From Kitasatospora sp. MMS16-BH015 (lineage in GTDB: Bacteria > Actinomycetota > Actinomycetes > Streptomycetales > Streptomycetaceae), in assembly GCF_002943525.1 (NCBI RefSeq), contig NZ_CP025394.1, forward strand, positions 1,364,001 to 1,428,000: a stretch of DNA of 64,000 nt. Direction: 5' to 3'. The notes below the pieces were generated by a model. That model was given only the letters and a program-made list of their open reading frames with translations. It searched no databases and had not been told where the DNA came from. Shown here in pieces: positions 44,200 to 52,865 of this stretch (position 1 is its first letter; every line of letters begins with the position of its first letter). A program made the position numbers and the translations under genes.

Positions 44200-44709
44200 A
44201 TGACCGAGGAGACCCAGGGCCAGGTCGAGCGCACGCTTGTCCTGCTCAAGCCCGACGCGGTGGCCCGTGGTCTGTCCGGCCGGGTTCTGCAGCGGTTCGA
44301 GGACGCCGCGCTCAAGATCGTCGGCACGAAGATGAAGTGGATGGACGCCGAGTTCACCCGCAGGCACTACGCGGACCTGGAGGAGCGTCTCGGCTCCGAG
44401 GTCTACAACCTGACCGCGACGTTCATGCAGCAGGGCCCGGTGATCGCCCTGGTGCTGGAGGGCTACGACGCCATCGCCACGGTGCGCAAGATCGTTGGCA
44501 GCACCTACCCGGACCAGGCGCCGGCGGGCACCATCCGCGGCGACTTCTCGCACATGAGCCGGGGCGCCAGCGTGGCCGTCGGCAAGGCGGTCGCCAACCT
44601 GATCCACGCCTCCGGCAACCGCGAGGAGGCCGCTCAGGAAGTCGACCTCTGGTTCGCCAAGGACGAGCTGTTCGACTACAAGACGCTGGCCGAGACGTAC
44701 ATCTACTGA
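44200..44709 (+). CDS. Nucleoside diphosphate kinase-like protein
   Basis: 169 aa from the ATG at 44200 (after AGGGAAAGGGAAC). NDK motifs are present: TLVLLKPDAVARGLSGRVLQRFE, PAGTIRGDF, and the catalytic histidine in NLIHASGNREEA. The protein is longer and more divergent than the housekeeping 137-140-aa Ndk. It heads a seven-gene plus-strand cluster rich in phosphate-ester enzymes, so it probably serves that cluster. Confidence 0.8.
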   Translation: MTEETQGQVERTLVLLKPDAVARGLSGRVLQRFEDAALKIVGTKMKWMDAEFTRRHYADLEERLGSEVYNLTATFMQQGPVIALVLEGYDAIATVRKIVGSTYPDQAPAGTIRGDFSHMSRGASVAVGKAVANLIHASGNREEAAQEVDLWFAKDELFDYKTLAETYIY

Positions 44710-44796
44710 TTCGGCGGCCTCCTGGGCGTCACCCCGGTGACGTCAGCCAAGTTCACCACCACGAGAACGACTGGCACGACACGAGGAGAAGAGCCG

Positions 44797-45096
44797 ATGA
44801 CGAGCACGACCCGTCTGGCCTCGCCGGCCGAGCTGGAGGCCGCCTTCCAGCAAGAGCTGGCGACGGACCGCTGGGCCGCCGCCGAGACGGCGTACGCCCT
44901 GGCGCTGCGCCTGCGCGACGCCGGTGAGTGGGACACCTCTCGCGAGTGGGTGAAGCAGTGCCTCCAGCTGCTGGAGGGCTTCCCCACCGAGACGGAGGAC
45001 CAGGTGGCCACCAAGCGCACCGCCGTCGGCGGCGTGCCGCTGCCGAACTACCTGCACGCGGGCGTCGTCCGTGAGCGGTTCGGCGAGCTGGCCTGA
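44797..45096 (+). CDS. Hypothetical protein, cluster member
   Basis: 99 aa from the ATG at 44797, with AGGAG 10 nt upstream. Helical, acidic (SPAELEAAFQQELATDRWAAAE; DTSREWVKQCLQLLEGFP; ends GVVRERFGELA). No recognised domain. Its size and place suggest an accessory subunit of the surrounding enzymes. Confidence 0.65.
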   Translation: MTSTTRLASPAELEAAFQQELATDRWAAAETAYALALRLRDAGEWDTSREWVKQCLQLLEGFPTETEDQVATKRTAVGGVPLPNYLHAGVVRERFGELA

Positions 45097-45247
45097 CGTA
45101 GGAACGGCCGGTGGTGCGGTCAGAGGAGCAGTAGCCAGCCGCACCACCGGCGACCAACCGAATACAAGATCATCTGTACCGGCCAGGGGTACCTCGGCGC
45201 CGGTGCGGCCCCATCCGCCACGCCCAAATCAGGAGAGGACGACCGCG

Positions 45248-45829
45248 ATGGCCGTCGAGATCGAGATGCGCGCCCGGTTCGACAAGGACACCCACGACGC
45301 CCTGGTGGAGCGCCTGGTCCGTGACGGCGAGGACCTGGGCCAGGATAACAAGCTGATCCACTTCTTCGTCCTGCCGGACCAACTGCTCAAGGTCACCGAC
45401 AACCAGTCCGCCGGCACTGCCAAGATCACGCTCAAGGACAGCCGGATCGGCCAGGGCGCCGCCTTCGGCGAGACCGAGTTCGCCATCGCCAAGGAGGACG
45501 TCGCCAAGGCCGTCCAGCTCTTCGGCGCGCTCGGCTTCGAGGACACCCGGCACGAGGCGTTCAACTTCCGCCGCAACTTCCGCTTCGCCGGCGTGGAGAT
45601 CGCCGTCAAGTGGAGCGAGGCGTGGAGCTACCACGCCGAGTTCGAGGTGCTGCTGCCCGACGACGCCACGGACACCGCCCGCGATGAAGCCGCCGCCCAG
45701 ATCCTCGACGCCGCCGCCGAACTGGGCATCGCCGTCATGACCGAGCAGGAGTTGGCCGAGTTCACCGCCGAGTTCGAGGCCAAGGAGGCCGCGCGCAAGG
45801 CTGCTGCCCGGAACGCCGAGATCCGGTAG
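45248..45829 (+). CDS. CYTH-domain protein (triphosphate-tunnel family)
   Basis: 193 aa from the ATG at 45248 (AGGAGAGG upstream). The N-terminal VEIEMRARF is the CYTH ExExR/K signature. Alternating charged strands follow (LLKVTDN, AKITLKDSRIG, GETEFAI, FNFRRNFRFAGVEIAVKW, HAEFEVLL), as expected of the tunnel fold. Family members bind or hydrolyse triphosphates or make cAMP. The substrate here is unknown. Confidence 0.7.
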   Translation: MAVEIEMRARFDKDTHDALVERLVRDGEDLGQDNKLIHFFVLPDQLLKVTDNQSAGTAKITLKDSRIGQGAAFGETEFAIAKEDVAKAVQLFGALGFEDTRHEAFNFRRNFRFAGVEIAVKWSEAWSYHAEFEVLLPDDATDTARDEAAAQILDAAAELGIAVMTEQELAEFTAEFEAKEAARKAAARNAEIR

Positions 45830-45870
45830 GGCCTCCAACCCTCAAGACCACCGAGGGGGTGGGCCGCACC

Positions 45871-46632
45871 ATGAGCACAACCCGCACGGACAGCCTGGTC
45901 GAGTTGGCTGCCCGCAAGGAACTGCCGCTCCACCAGTTCACCGACGCCGCCACCGTCGAATGGATCAAGGCCAACCGACCGGACTTCCCGCCGGCCTGGC
46001 CGCCGCCGCTGCGCCCCACCACGCAGACCCTCATCGAGCAGGCCGCCGTCCCCACCCGGTGGCTCGCCGAACCCCAGCTCGCCGACTCCATCCACGGCCA
46101 CCGGCACGGCCTGCGCACGGCGGTCCTCGCCGCGCTGCTGGCCGACTGGTACGGCTTGAACGAGTCCGACACGGCCACCGCGGTCATCGCGGCGGCCGTC
46201 CACGACTCCCAGCGCCACCACGACAAGGACGACCAAGGCCACGGCAACCGCGCCGCGATCTGGCTGGCCGCCAACGCCGAGCTGGTCTGGACGCACTTCC
46301 GCCGCACGCCCCGCCCGAGCGAGGTCATCCGGGCCGCCACCGCCGTCCGGCTGCACGAGCTGCCGTACGAGACGTTCACGGCCGACGACCGTGCCGACCA
46401 CGCTCGGGCCGAGCAGATCTGCGACCTGGTGAAGGTCGCCGACGCCCTCGACCGCTACCGGCTGCCGAAGCGCTCCTGGTGGCCCAACGCCAAGTTCGTC
46501 CGTGAGCCGGCCTTCGACCAGCTGCTGCCGCTGGCCTACGACCTGGTGGTCACCTCCGAAGAGGCCTTCCTCTCCAGCGCGTCCAGCGTGGCCGCCGTCC
46601 GCTACGCCCTCGCCGAGAAGGGGTTGGTGTAG
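45871..46632 (+). CDS. HD-domain phosphohydrolase-like protein
   Basis: 253 aa from the ATG at 45871; an in-frame GTG lies at 45859. Metal-binding HD signature: IHGHRHGLRTAVLAAL, AAAVHDSQRHHDKDD, and the distal Asp in VADALDRYRLP. All HD ligands are present, consistent with a phosphohydrolase acting on a nucleotide or phosphoester. It ends 2 bp before the next gene. Confidence 0.75.
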   Translation: MSTTRTDSLVELAARKELPLHQFTDAATVEWIKANRPDFPPAWPPPLRPTTQTLIEQAAVPTRWLAEPQLADSIHGHRHGLRTAVLAALLADWYGLNESDTATAVIAAAVHDSQRHHDKDDQGHGNRAAIWLAANAELVWTHFRRTPRPSEVIRAATAVRLHELPYETFTADDRADHARAEQICDLVKVADALDRYRLPKRSWWPNAKFVREPAFDQLLPLAYDLVVTSEEAFLSSASSVAAVRYALAEKGLV

Positions 46633-46634
46633 CC

Positions 46635-48017
46635 GTGGACTTCCTCGACGCCTACGAGAGCTGGGCCGACGCGCACGCCTTCTTCGGCGCCAGCCTGGTG
46701 CCCACGATGCCCAACGCCGACGACCCGCTCGGCGTGCAGAAGGCCGCCTGGGTCGACCGGCTGTCCCTCGGCACGCCCAACGGCCAGCTGCTCCGCCGCA
46801 ACGCGCTGTTCGACTCGCTGGCCAGCGGCGGCAAGCTCCACCTGCTGCACGTCACCCACGCCCTGGAGAAGATCAACCAGGACGGCGTGCTCTACCCCTC
46901 CGGCGGCTGCCTGGTCGGCAGCATCTACTGCGCGCCGCTCACCGCGACGGGCAGCGGCTTCCGCCCGCACAACCTCGGCTCCTACGTGCTCACCCGCGAA
47001 GCACCGGCCTTCCTGGCGAAGATCGGGCGAGCAGATCACCAGCCCACCCCGCTGATCTTCGAGCTGGACCTGCCGTCGCAGGCGTACCAGGGGCTGGCCG
47101 GCGTCGACTACCTCCGCCTCGGCGCGATTCACCTGGCCATCTACACCCAGCTCGAATACCTGCTGTCGAAGGCCGAGCGGCACCAGCTGCGCGAGACGGT
47201 GGTCAGCCGGGTGAAGAACTCGACCGCCTTCCTGGCGCTGGCCGCCGCCATCGCCTACCAGGGCGCCATCGTCGCGCCCACGGACTTCCTGCGGCAGCTC
47301 GACGCCACGATCCCGCGGCTGCCGATCCTCGGCTACCTGTTCTTTGAGGCGCTGTCCGAGTACGTCATGCTGCACTCGACCAGTTCACGTACGCGCCGAC
47401 TCGCCGAGCTGGGGGAGCTGAACAACTGGCTCTACAAGGAGCTGCTGTTCGCCGTGCCGGGGATGATCGGCCGATTCGACCTCGCCAAGTTCCACGTGCC
47501 CGACCTCGCCGCCACCTTGGCCAAGGTCGACCGCACGCTCGACCCAGGCGCCGCTGCCGTGTTCCTCACCGACCGCATCAGCCACTTGGTCGCCGCGCGC
47601 CTGTTCACCCCGGGGCAGGCGCCGGACCGCTGGCGCCACACCAAGTGGGAGTTCGACAGCCTGGCCGCCCAGCTCGGTCCGCTGCTCGGCCACCTGATCC
47701 ACCGCGAGCTACGGACGTTCGGCCGGTCGCCGGACTTCTACTTCTACTTCGACCAGGTGAAGGCGCTCCAGGCCTGGAACTACTGGAACCACCTCGACAT
47801 CCCGGTGCCCTTCAACGGCACCATCCCCAAGGGCGAGATCGGCATCAACCCGGCCTACCCGGATCTCCAGTACCGGGTCTGGCGCGCCGACGCCGACGAG
47901 GCCGGCAACCTCCACCCGACCGAGCAGCTGGACCTCACCCTCACCCCGCGCCTGGTCGACCTCCGCTCCACTCTGATGCGCAACAACCAGTGGGCCACGG
48001 CCCCCGCGGTCGCCTGA
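46635..48017 (+). CDS. Unknown protein of the nucleotide cluster, possibly ADP-ribosyltransferase-like N-terminus
   Basis: 460 aa, GTG start 2 bp after the HD gene. Residues about 65-110 (KLHLLHVTHALEKINQDGVLYPSGG, marker only, then GSIYCAPLT) recall the H-T...I...G-x-L start of DarT/Tpt1-like ADP-ribosyltransferase folds. I cannot confirm this. The C-terminal 300 residues are mixed alpha/beta with no motif I recognise (FYFYFDQVKALQAWNYWNHL near 375). Soluble; always read as part of this operon. Confidence 0.55.
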   Translation: MDFLDAYESWADAHAFFGASLVPTMPNADDPLGVQKAAWVDRLSLGTPNGQLLRRNALFDSLASGGKLHLLHVTHALEKINQDGVLYPSGGCLVGSIYCAPLTATGSGFRPHNLGSYVLTREAPAFLAKIGRADHQPTPLIFELDLPSQAYQGLAGVDYLRLGAIHLAIYTQLEYLLSKAERHQLRETVVSRVKNSTAFLALAAAIAYQGAIVAPTDFLRQLDATIPRLPILGYLFFEALSEYVMLHSTSSRTRRLAELGELNNWLYKELLFAVPGMIGRFDLAKFHVPDLAATLAKVDRTLDPGAAAVFLTDRISHLVAARLFTPGQAPDRWRHTKWEFDSLAAQLGPLLGHLIHRELRTFGRSPDFYFYFDQVKALQAWNYWNHLDIPVPFNGTIPKGEIGINPAYPDLQYRVWRADADEAGNLHPTEQLDLTLTPRLVDLRSTLMRNNQWATAPAVA

Positions 48018-48089
48018 CCACTCGGCACCGCCCAGCTGGCCAACGCCAGCCCCTCCACCTCTCACCACGCCTACGAGGAGACGCCTGCC

Positions 48090-48830
48090 ATGCCCACGGA
48101 CATTTCTGGCAATCCGCCCATCGACCTACTCGGCAAGCAGATCACCGAGCTGCTGGCCCACCCGAACATCGGCCACGGCCTCGCTCGCACGCTGCGCGCC
48201 GCCGCCAAGGAGATCGAGGTCGGCCGATACCACCGAGCCACCCAGCGCGCCTTTCCCAACGGCCCCGACGAGCAGCCGACCAAGGTCCAGATCGGCGGCG
48301 GCAACCACCAGCTCGACGGCTTCTTCAACATCGACCTGGTGCCGCCGGCCGACTTCCTCTGGGACGTGCGCGAGGGCATCCCACTGGAGACCGGCACCGT
48401 CGAGCTGCTGTTCACCGAACACTTCCTGGAGCACATCGACTACCCGCGCTCCGCCAAGGGCTTCGCCCGCGAGGCCTTCCGCGTGCTCAGCCCCGGCGGA
48501 CAGATCATCACCGGCGTGCCCGACGCCGCCCACGTGCTCAGCCGCTACCCGGCGGCACCCGTCGAAGCCGAAGAGATGATCGGACGCTGGTACGCCAAGC
48601 GCACCTGCCGCGAGGACATCAACACCTACCTCGACCTGATCAACTACGTCTTCCGTGACCAGGACGACGACCCGAGCTACACCCCGCACCTCTGGGCCTA
48701 CGACGCCGAGAAGCTGAGCCAGCTGTTCACCGAAGCCGGGTTCACCACCGTCGAGCCCTGGACCTTCGACGCCACCCTGGCCAACCCGAAGCGCGAGTGG
48801 GCCAGCGTCTACGTCATCGCCACCAAGTAG
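48090..48830 (+). CDS. Class I SAM-dependent methyltransferase
   Basis: 246 aa. SAM motif I is KVQIGGGNHQLDGFFNIDLV. The post-I region reads GTVELLFTEHFLEHIDYPRS, and RVLSPGGQIITGVPD is the usual strand-4 region. Similar proteins act near glycosyl or small-molecule pathways; no DNA-recognition domain is seen. Methyl acceptor unknown. Confidence 0.82.
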   Translation: MPTDISGNPPIDLLGKQITELLAHPNIGHGLARTLRAAAKEIEVGRYHRATQRAFPNGPDEQPTKVQIGGGNHQLDGFFNIDLVPPADFLWDVREGIPLETGTVELLFTEHFLEHIDYPRSAKGFAREAFRVLSPGGQIITGVPDAAHVLSRYPAAPVEAEEMIGRWYAKRTCREDINTYLDLINYVFRDQDDDPSYTPHLWAYDAEKLSQLFTEAGFTTVEPWTFDATLANPKREWASVYVIATK

Positions 48831-48898
48831 GAGTTCGGCCCAACCAGAGCGGTGGCCCAGCTCCAACCGGGTCACCGCCTCGCCGGGAGGCGTCCGCA

Positions 48899-49489
48899 AT
48901 GTCGCAAGTCCCCACCGCGCACAACCACCTGCTGCTGGCCGACACCCCCAACGCGGCCAGCTGGGCAAGGCGTCACACCCGTGACGTGCTGGGCCGCTGG
49001 CAGATGCCTCCCGACCTGATCGACACCGCGCTGCTGATCGTCTCGGAGCTGATCGGCAACGCCGTCCAGCACCCGGGCGACGCCAAGCAGCCCGAGTGGC
49101 TGACCTCCGCCGAGCTGGCCAAGGTGAAGGTGATCGGCCTCGACCTCCAGCTGCGCGGCCAGGCCGTGCTGGTGCAGGTCGCCGACCACGACAAGCGACC
49201 GCCCGTGCCGCAGAACGTCGACACCGACGCCGAGGGCGGACGAGGCCTGTTCCTGGTCGAGCACATGAGCAGCCAGTGGGGCTACTACCACCCGCCGACC
49301 GGCGGCAAGATCGTCTGGGCCGAAGTGCGCCCGAGCAGCCCGCGGAAGCCGCAGCCGGCGACCGCAGAGCCGCCGCCATCCAACCGCGCAGCCCGTTCCC
49401 GGCCGTTCAAGCCCATGACCAACGAACAACTCCCCGTTAGCGACCCGAACTTGATGGGTCGAGTGTTGGTGGGGCTCCGCAGGATCTGA
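48899..49489 (+). CDS. GHKL ATP-binding protein (RsbW-like)
   Basis: 196 aa from the ATG at 48899 (GGGAGG upstream). N box TALLIVSELIGNAVQHPG; G1/G2 boxes VADHDKRPPVP and DAEGGRGLFLVEHMS. The C-terminal tail is Pro/Arg-rich. These proteins act as serine kinases or anti-sigma factors in actinobacteria. Last gene of the plus-strand cluster. Confidence 0.82.
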   Translation: MSQVPTAHNHLLLADTPNAASWARRHTRDVLGRWQMPPDLIDTALLIVSELIGNAVQHPGDAKQPEWLTSAELAKVKVIGLDLQLRGQAVLVQVADHDKRPPVPQNVDTDAEGGRGLFLVEHMSSQWGYYHPPTGGKIVWAEVRPSSPRKPQPATAEPPPSNRAARSRPFKPMTNEQLPVSDPNLMGRVLVGLRRI

Positions 49490-49646
49490 TGGGCAGTCGG
49501 CGTCGGCCCTGTACGAGTCCTGGGTCTACGAGGCCATCCACAGTCAGCAACCTTCACTCGACTCGCCCCGGCTCACTGCCATGATCCGCCCATTCGCCCG
49601 CCCGACCCTGATGAGGACTACCCGAAACTCTGCACTCCGCGGTCCT

Positions 49647-49675
49647 GGAGGGACCGGAACCGCTCCGGTCCCTCC
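49647..49675. terminator. Hairpin between convergent genes
   Basis: GGAGGGACCGG (49647-49657), a 7-nt loop, and the perfect complement CCGGTCCCTCC (49665-49675). No T-run. It sits between the convergent GHKL gene and serine recombinase, as expected of a bidirectional terminator. Confidence 0.6.
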
Positions 49676-49710
49676 AACGGCAAGAGCGCAGAGGCACGAG
49701 CTCAGCGCTC

Positions 49711-51309
49711 TCAGCCGGACGTGTCGACCCTCTCAGCTCGGGAGGAAGGCAGTCCGCCGTCCTCATACGGAATCAATCCACTCCGAGTAACCGCATCCCT
49801 GAGGAGTGCTGCCAGATCCTCCGGAACCTCGACCCGGGCTTGGAGGGCAGGTCCGGGCTTGACTATCAGCCTGATTCCGCTGTCCAGGAGAAGCTGCCGA
49901 CGCCCTGCGGTGTCCCGGGCCTGCCAAGCCGTCGCGTACGTTTCGTCGGAGTCCTCCAGAATCCACTGCGCCGGCCGCTGCGGCAGGGCTTCGAGCTCCT
50001 CTCGCCGGTGGAGCAGCGCCCGCATGCGTTCCTTCCACTCGTCCTCGTCCTCGCGACCGACGATCAGGCCTTCGTCCTTCTCCTCGCGAAGGCCCTTGAT
50101 CGCCCGCTTGACCACAGCCAGATCCTCCGAGTGGTCCTCCCCCGGGATGTACCGGCGCACTGGAACGTACTTGTCGCCGACCTTCGCGATGAAGGTCTCC
50201 TCGATCAGGTCCTCCAGCTGCTGGGAGGGCTGAGACGTTCCGCAGTTCGCCCTCCCCTTCGCGCTCCCGCTCGGGCAGTGGTAGTAGCTGTAGACCTTGC
50301 CGCTCGACTTCTTCGGAGCGTTCTTCTGATAGAGCGGTCCGTTGCACGCGTCGCAGAATGCGACACCGAGCAATGCGGACGTGGAGAAGGTCCGCGTCTT
50401 CTTCGTGGATCTGGCCGCGAGCGCGGGCTCCAGTCTGGCCCACAGCTCTCGGTCGAAGACCGGGTCGGCGATCCTGATCGGCAGCCCGTCGGCGCCGCGG
50501 GTCTCCTTGCCACGGTGGAGTTTGTACCCGCGCAGCGACGGGGTCCTGAGCAGGTCGGCGACGACGCTGGTGGCCCACTCGATCCCGTCGACACTCTTCC
50601 CCTTCGAGGTCTCGGTCTTCCCCTGGGCCCTCAGATGGCGCACCAGGTTCGTCGGCTCGTTGCGGCGATTCAGCTCCCCGGCGATTTCACGGAACGACCA
50701 GCCAGCGATGTACCACTCGGCCATCTCGCGCGCCACCCCCGCCGTGTGCGGCTCCAGGCTCAGGGTCTTTCCGCCTTCCGGGTGATCCACCACCTCATAG
50801 CCGTACGGTGCATACCCGCCTGGCCAGCGCACCGTCTTCCGCAGGAATCGGTGCGCACCGAGGACTCGGTCCCTCGTCCGCTTGAGTTCCATCTCCGCGA
50901 AGAGCGAGGCGAGCATCAGGAAGACCTTGCTCATCATTGCCGACATCGAGTCCTTGCCCTCGTCCCGGAAGTTCAGGACGATGCCGTCGTCCGAGAAGAC
51001 GAGGATCTTGCGGTTGGCCTCCGCCCAGTGCGCCACGTCCGCGCAGTCCTTCGCCGAGCGGAAGACGCGGTCCACCTTCGAGAAGATCATCGCGTCCCAC
51101 AGGCTTGCCTTCTCCCCCAGCCACGGGCCGAGGTCGGGGCGGTCGAACGGACGGACCTCGGCCGACACGTCCAGGTCCTGGAAGTAGCCGACGACTTCCC
51201 AGCCCGACCGGTCGGCGTAGCGTTGGCCGGCTTCCTTCTGCACCAAGTGCGAGACCTTCTCGGCCCCTTTGACCACGCTGACGCGTGCACCGACAACGGC
51301 TCTGAGCAT
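49711..51309 (-). CDS. int: Large serine recombinase (integrase of the element)
   Basis: 532 aa from the ATG at 51309. The open frame continues upstream through attR but is then not integrase. Resolvase domain: VGARVS with Ser11 as nucleophile, IFSKVDRVFRS, and the E-helix MSAMMSKVFLMLASLFAEMELKRT (marker only). Recombinase domain: WPGGYAPYGYEVVD to RTPSLRGYKLH. Zinc ribbon: CDAC near 318 and CPSGSAKGRANC. A coiled-coil insert (RAIKGLREEKDE...ERMRALLHRREEL) follows. This size and order define phiC31-type integrases, which join attP to attB. Confidence 0.93.
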   Translation of the reverse strand: MLRAVVGARVSVVKGAEKVSHLVQKEAGQRYADRSGWEVVGYFQDLDVSAEVRPFDRPDLGPWLGEKASLWDAMIFSKVDRVFRSAKDCADVAHWAEANRKILVFSDDGIVLNFRDEGKDSMSAMMSKVFLMLASLFAEMELKRTRDRVLGAHRFLRKTVRWPGGYAPYGYEVVDHPEGGKTLSLEPHTAGVAREMAEWYIAGWSFREIAGELNRRNEPTNLVRHLRAQGKTETSKGKSVDGIEWATSVVADLLRTPSLRGYKLHRGKETRGADGLPIRIADPVFDRELWARLEPALAARSTKKTRTFSTSALLGVAFCDACNGPLYQKNAPKKSSGKVYSYYHCPSGSAKGRANCGTSQPSQQLEDLIEETFIAKVGDKYVPVRRYIPGEDHSEDLAVVKRAIKGLREEKDEGLIVGREDEDEWKERMRALLHRREELEALPQRPAQWILEDSDETYATAWQARDTAGRRQLLLDSGIRLIVKPGPALQARVEVPEDLAALLRDAVTRSGLIPYEDGGLPSSRAERVDTSG

Positions 51310-51365
51310 GTCCGAATCCTCGCAGGTCAGACCCGGTTTCGCGTGTTGGGAAACTTCTGTCTCCC

Positions 51366-51375
51366 GCGACCGGGA
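51366..51375 (+). other. attR core
   Basis: GCGACCGGGA followed directly by the displaced host sequence CCTTTTCCAG (Asp-Leu-Phe-Gln of the exonuclease). On the element side the preceding bases are GTCTCCC. The integrase start codon is 57 bp to the left, the usual attP-next-to-int arrangement. Confidence 0.85.
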
Positions 51376-51865
51376 CCTTTTCCAGCTGGTGGACGACACG
51401 CGTGGTGTCCAGGTGATCTACCCGGTCAAGGGCGTCGGCAACGCCGAGGTCGTCAACGAGGTCTTCCTGCGCGAGAAGTACGGCGTCACCGGAGCCGAGT
51501 ACGCCGACATGGCCGCCCTGCGCGGCGACCCGAGCGACGGCCTCCCGGGGGTGAAGGGCATCGGCGAGAAAACCGCCACCCAGCTCATCCGCGAGTACGG
51601 CGACCTCGCCGGCATCCGCGCAGCCGCAGCCGACCCGCTCTCCAAGCTCACCCCGGCCCGCCGCAAGAACATCCTCGAAGGCGCCGCCTACCTCGACGTC
51701 GCCCCCACCGTCGTCCGCGTCGCCACCGACATCCCCCTCCCGGCCTTCGACCCCACCCTCCCCCGCGAGCCCCTCGACCCGATGACCCTCGAAGCCCTGT
51801 CGGAGCGCTGGGGCCTCGGCACCTCCCTCACCCGCCTGCTGGAGACCCTCGCAGTCACCCGCTGA
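51366..51865 (+). pseudogene. Stranded 3' half of the host 5'-3' exonuclease gene
   Basis: Reads DRDLFQLVDDTRGVQVIYPVKG at the attR core and continues to RLLETLAVTR at the stop. It is the exact continuation of host residues 1-144 at 4941-5374. It lacks the PIN N-terminus and its own start; the open frame upstream (from 51269) is antisense to the integrase. Loss of purifying pressure is not yet visible, so the insertion may be recent. Confidence 0.9.
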
Positions 51866-51888
51866 GAACGGAGGCGGTGACTGTCAAT

Positions 51889-52837
51889 CCCCTGGTTTCG
51901 GTTACGTAGAGGCTTTCTTTGAGAGGCCAGGTCCTCCTGGTGGTGGCTGGCGCGCGCCTCGCTGATGATCCGTTCGAACTCCACCGGCGGCAGCCCGCCG
52001 GCCACGCTGTGGCTACGGCGTGGGTCTATGACCGCCGCCAGGTACAACTTTCCTTCCCCTATGCTGACTTCGGTCATATCGCCGACCCAGATCACGTTCG
52101 GCGAGACCGCGTCGAAGTGCCCGACCAGGTCGCGGGCGGCCCTGAGCTTGCCCTGCCGGGTCAGCGAGCGGCTCCGACGCGGCAGCTTGCGGCCCTGGGC
52201 CCGAGCTCGGCTATGATCTCGGCGACCGTGTTCACCGAGACGTTCCAGCCCTCGGCCCACAGGTAGAGCGTGATCCTCTGCGAGCCGTAGGTTCGCCCGA
52301 CCGGCGGAAGAATTATGTGATCCGGTCCGCCGGCCGCGACCGCCTGGCCTCACGGTTCGTCGGCGCGGACAGACGATGGCGCCACTTGTAGTACCGCGCC
52401 TCGGAAACACCGAGCGCGCGGAACGAAACGGTGTGCGGGATGCCGTGCTCGGTCCTCTGGTCGCTGATCACCCCGACGAGCGCCGCCGGGTCCGCCACGG
52501 CTACTTCGCCCAAAGGACCATGCGGCGCTTGAGGACAGCGCGCTCCATCTCCAACTCCCTTACACACCTGGCCTGTTCATTGGCCAGCTGCCGCAGCCGG
52601 GCCAGCTTCTCACACTCGGATTCGCCCAGCGTGCCGTCACCGCCGGCCTTCCGCGCCCGGGAGACCCAGGTCGCCAGGGTGACCTCGTTGATCCCAAGTT
52701 CTCGCGCGAACTCCGCCGCCGGCTTCCCGGTCTCAGCAACGATCCGCACAGCCCCTCGCGGAATTCCGCGTCGAACTTCCACCTCTTCTCCGTCATGACT
52801 CCCGCCCCCTCAGTCATAGCCTCTACGGCACGAGGGG
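51889..52837 (-). mobile_element. Decayed IS3-family element in the chromosome
   Basis: The ends share CCCCT and GTAGAGGCT in inverted orientation. OrfA is frameshifted: MTEKRWKFDAEFREG in one frame, then GAVRIVAETGKPAAEFAREL in another, 52501-52800. OrfB pieces follow: VGVISDQRTEHGIPHTVSFRALG, and SPNVIWVGDMTEVSIGEGKLYLAAVIDP (marker only). The C-terminal DDE part is missing. Non-functional; outside the 46-kb element. Confidence 0.75.
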
Positions 52838-52865
52838 AAGGTCAGACAGGGCTGCGAGGCTGACA

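Larger units (their letters stand above)
5365..51375. mobile_element. About 46-kb integrative (probably mobilizable) element with serine integrase
   Basis: The ends are defined by the repeated core GCGACCGGGA and by the split exonuclease gene; distance between cores is 46,001 bp. The element encodes a large serine recombinase beside its right end and a MobF relaxase. Its left half is a defence island and its right half holds a regulatory and nucleotide-handling set. No T4SS, TraB/FtsK translocase, replication initiator or phage structural gene was recognised, so it probably depends on a helper for conjugation. The many insertion sequences suggest long residence. Confidence 0.85.

Noticed and set aside
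44200..44709. NDK-like gene as the housekeeping ndk
   Set aside because: Longer and divergent, inside the mobile element and among cluster genes; the housekeeping copy is expected elsewhere.
51310..51399. N-terminal 30-residue extension of the serine recombinase
   Set aside because: It would be encoded across the att site by host DNA; the resolvase motif begins right after the ATG at 51309.
51269..51400. In-frame upstream extension of the stranded exonuclease fragment
   Set aside because: It is the complement of the integrase N-terminus and attP arm; no ribosome-binding site and no family similarity, so not a new gene start.
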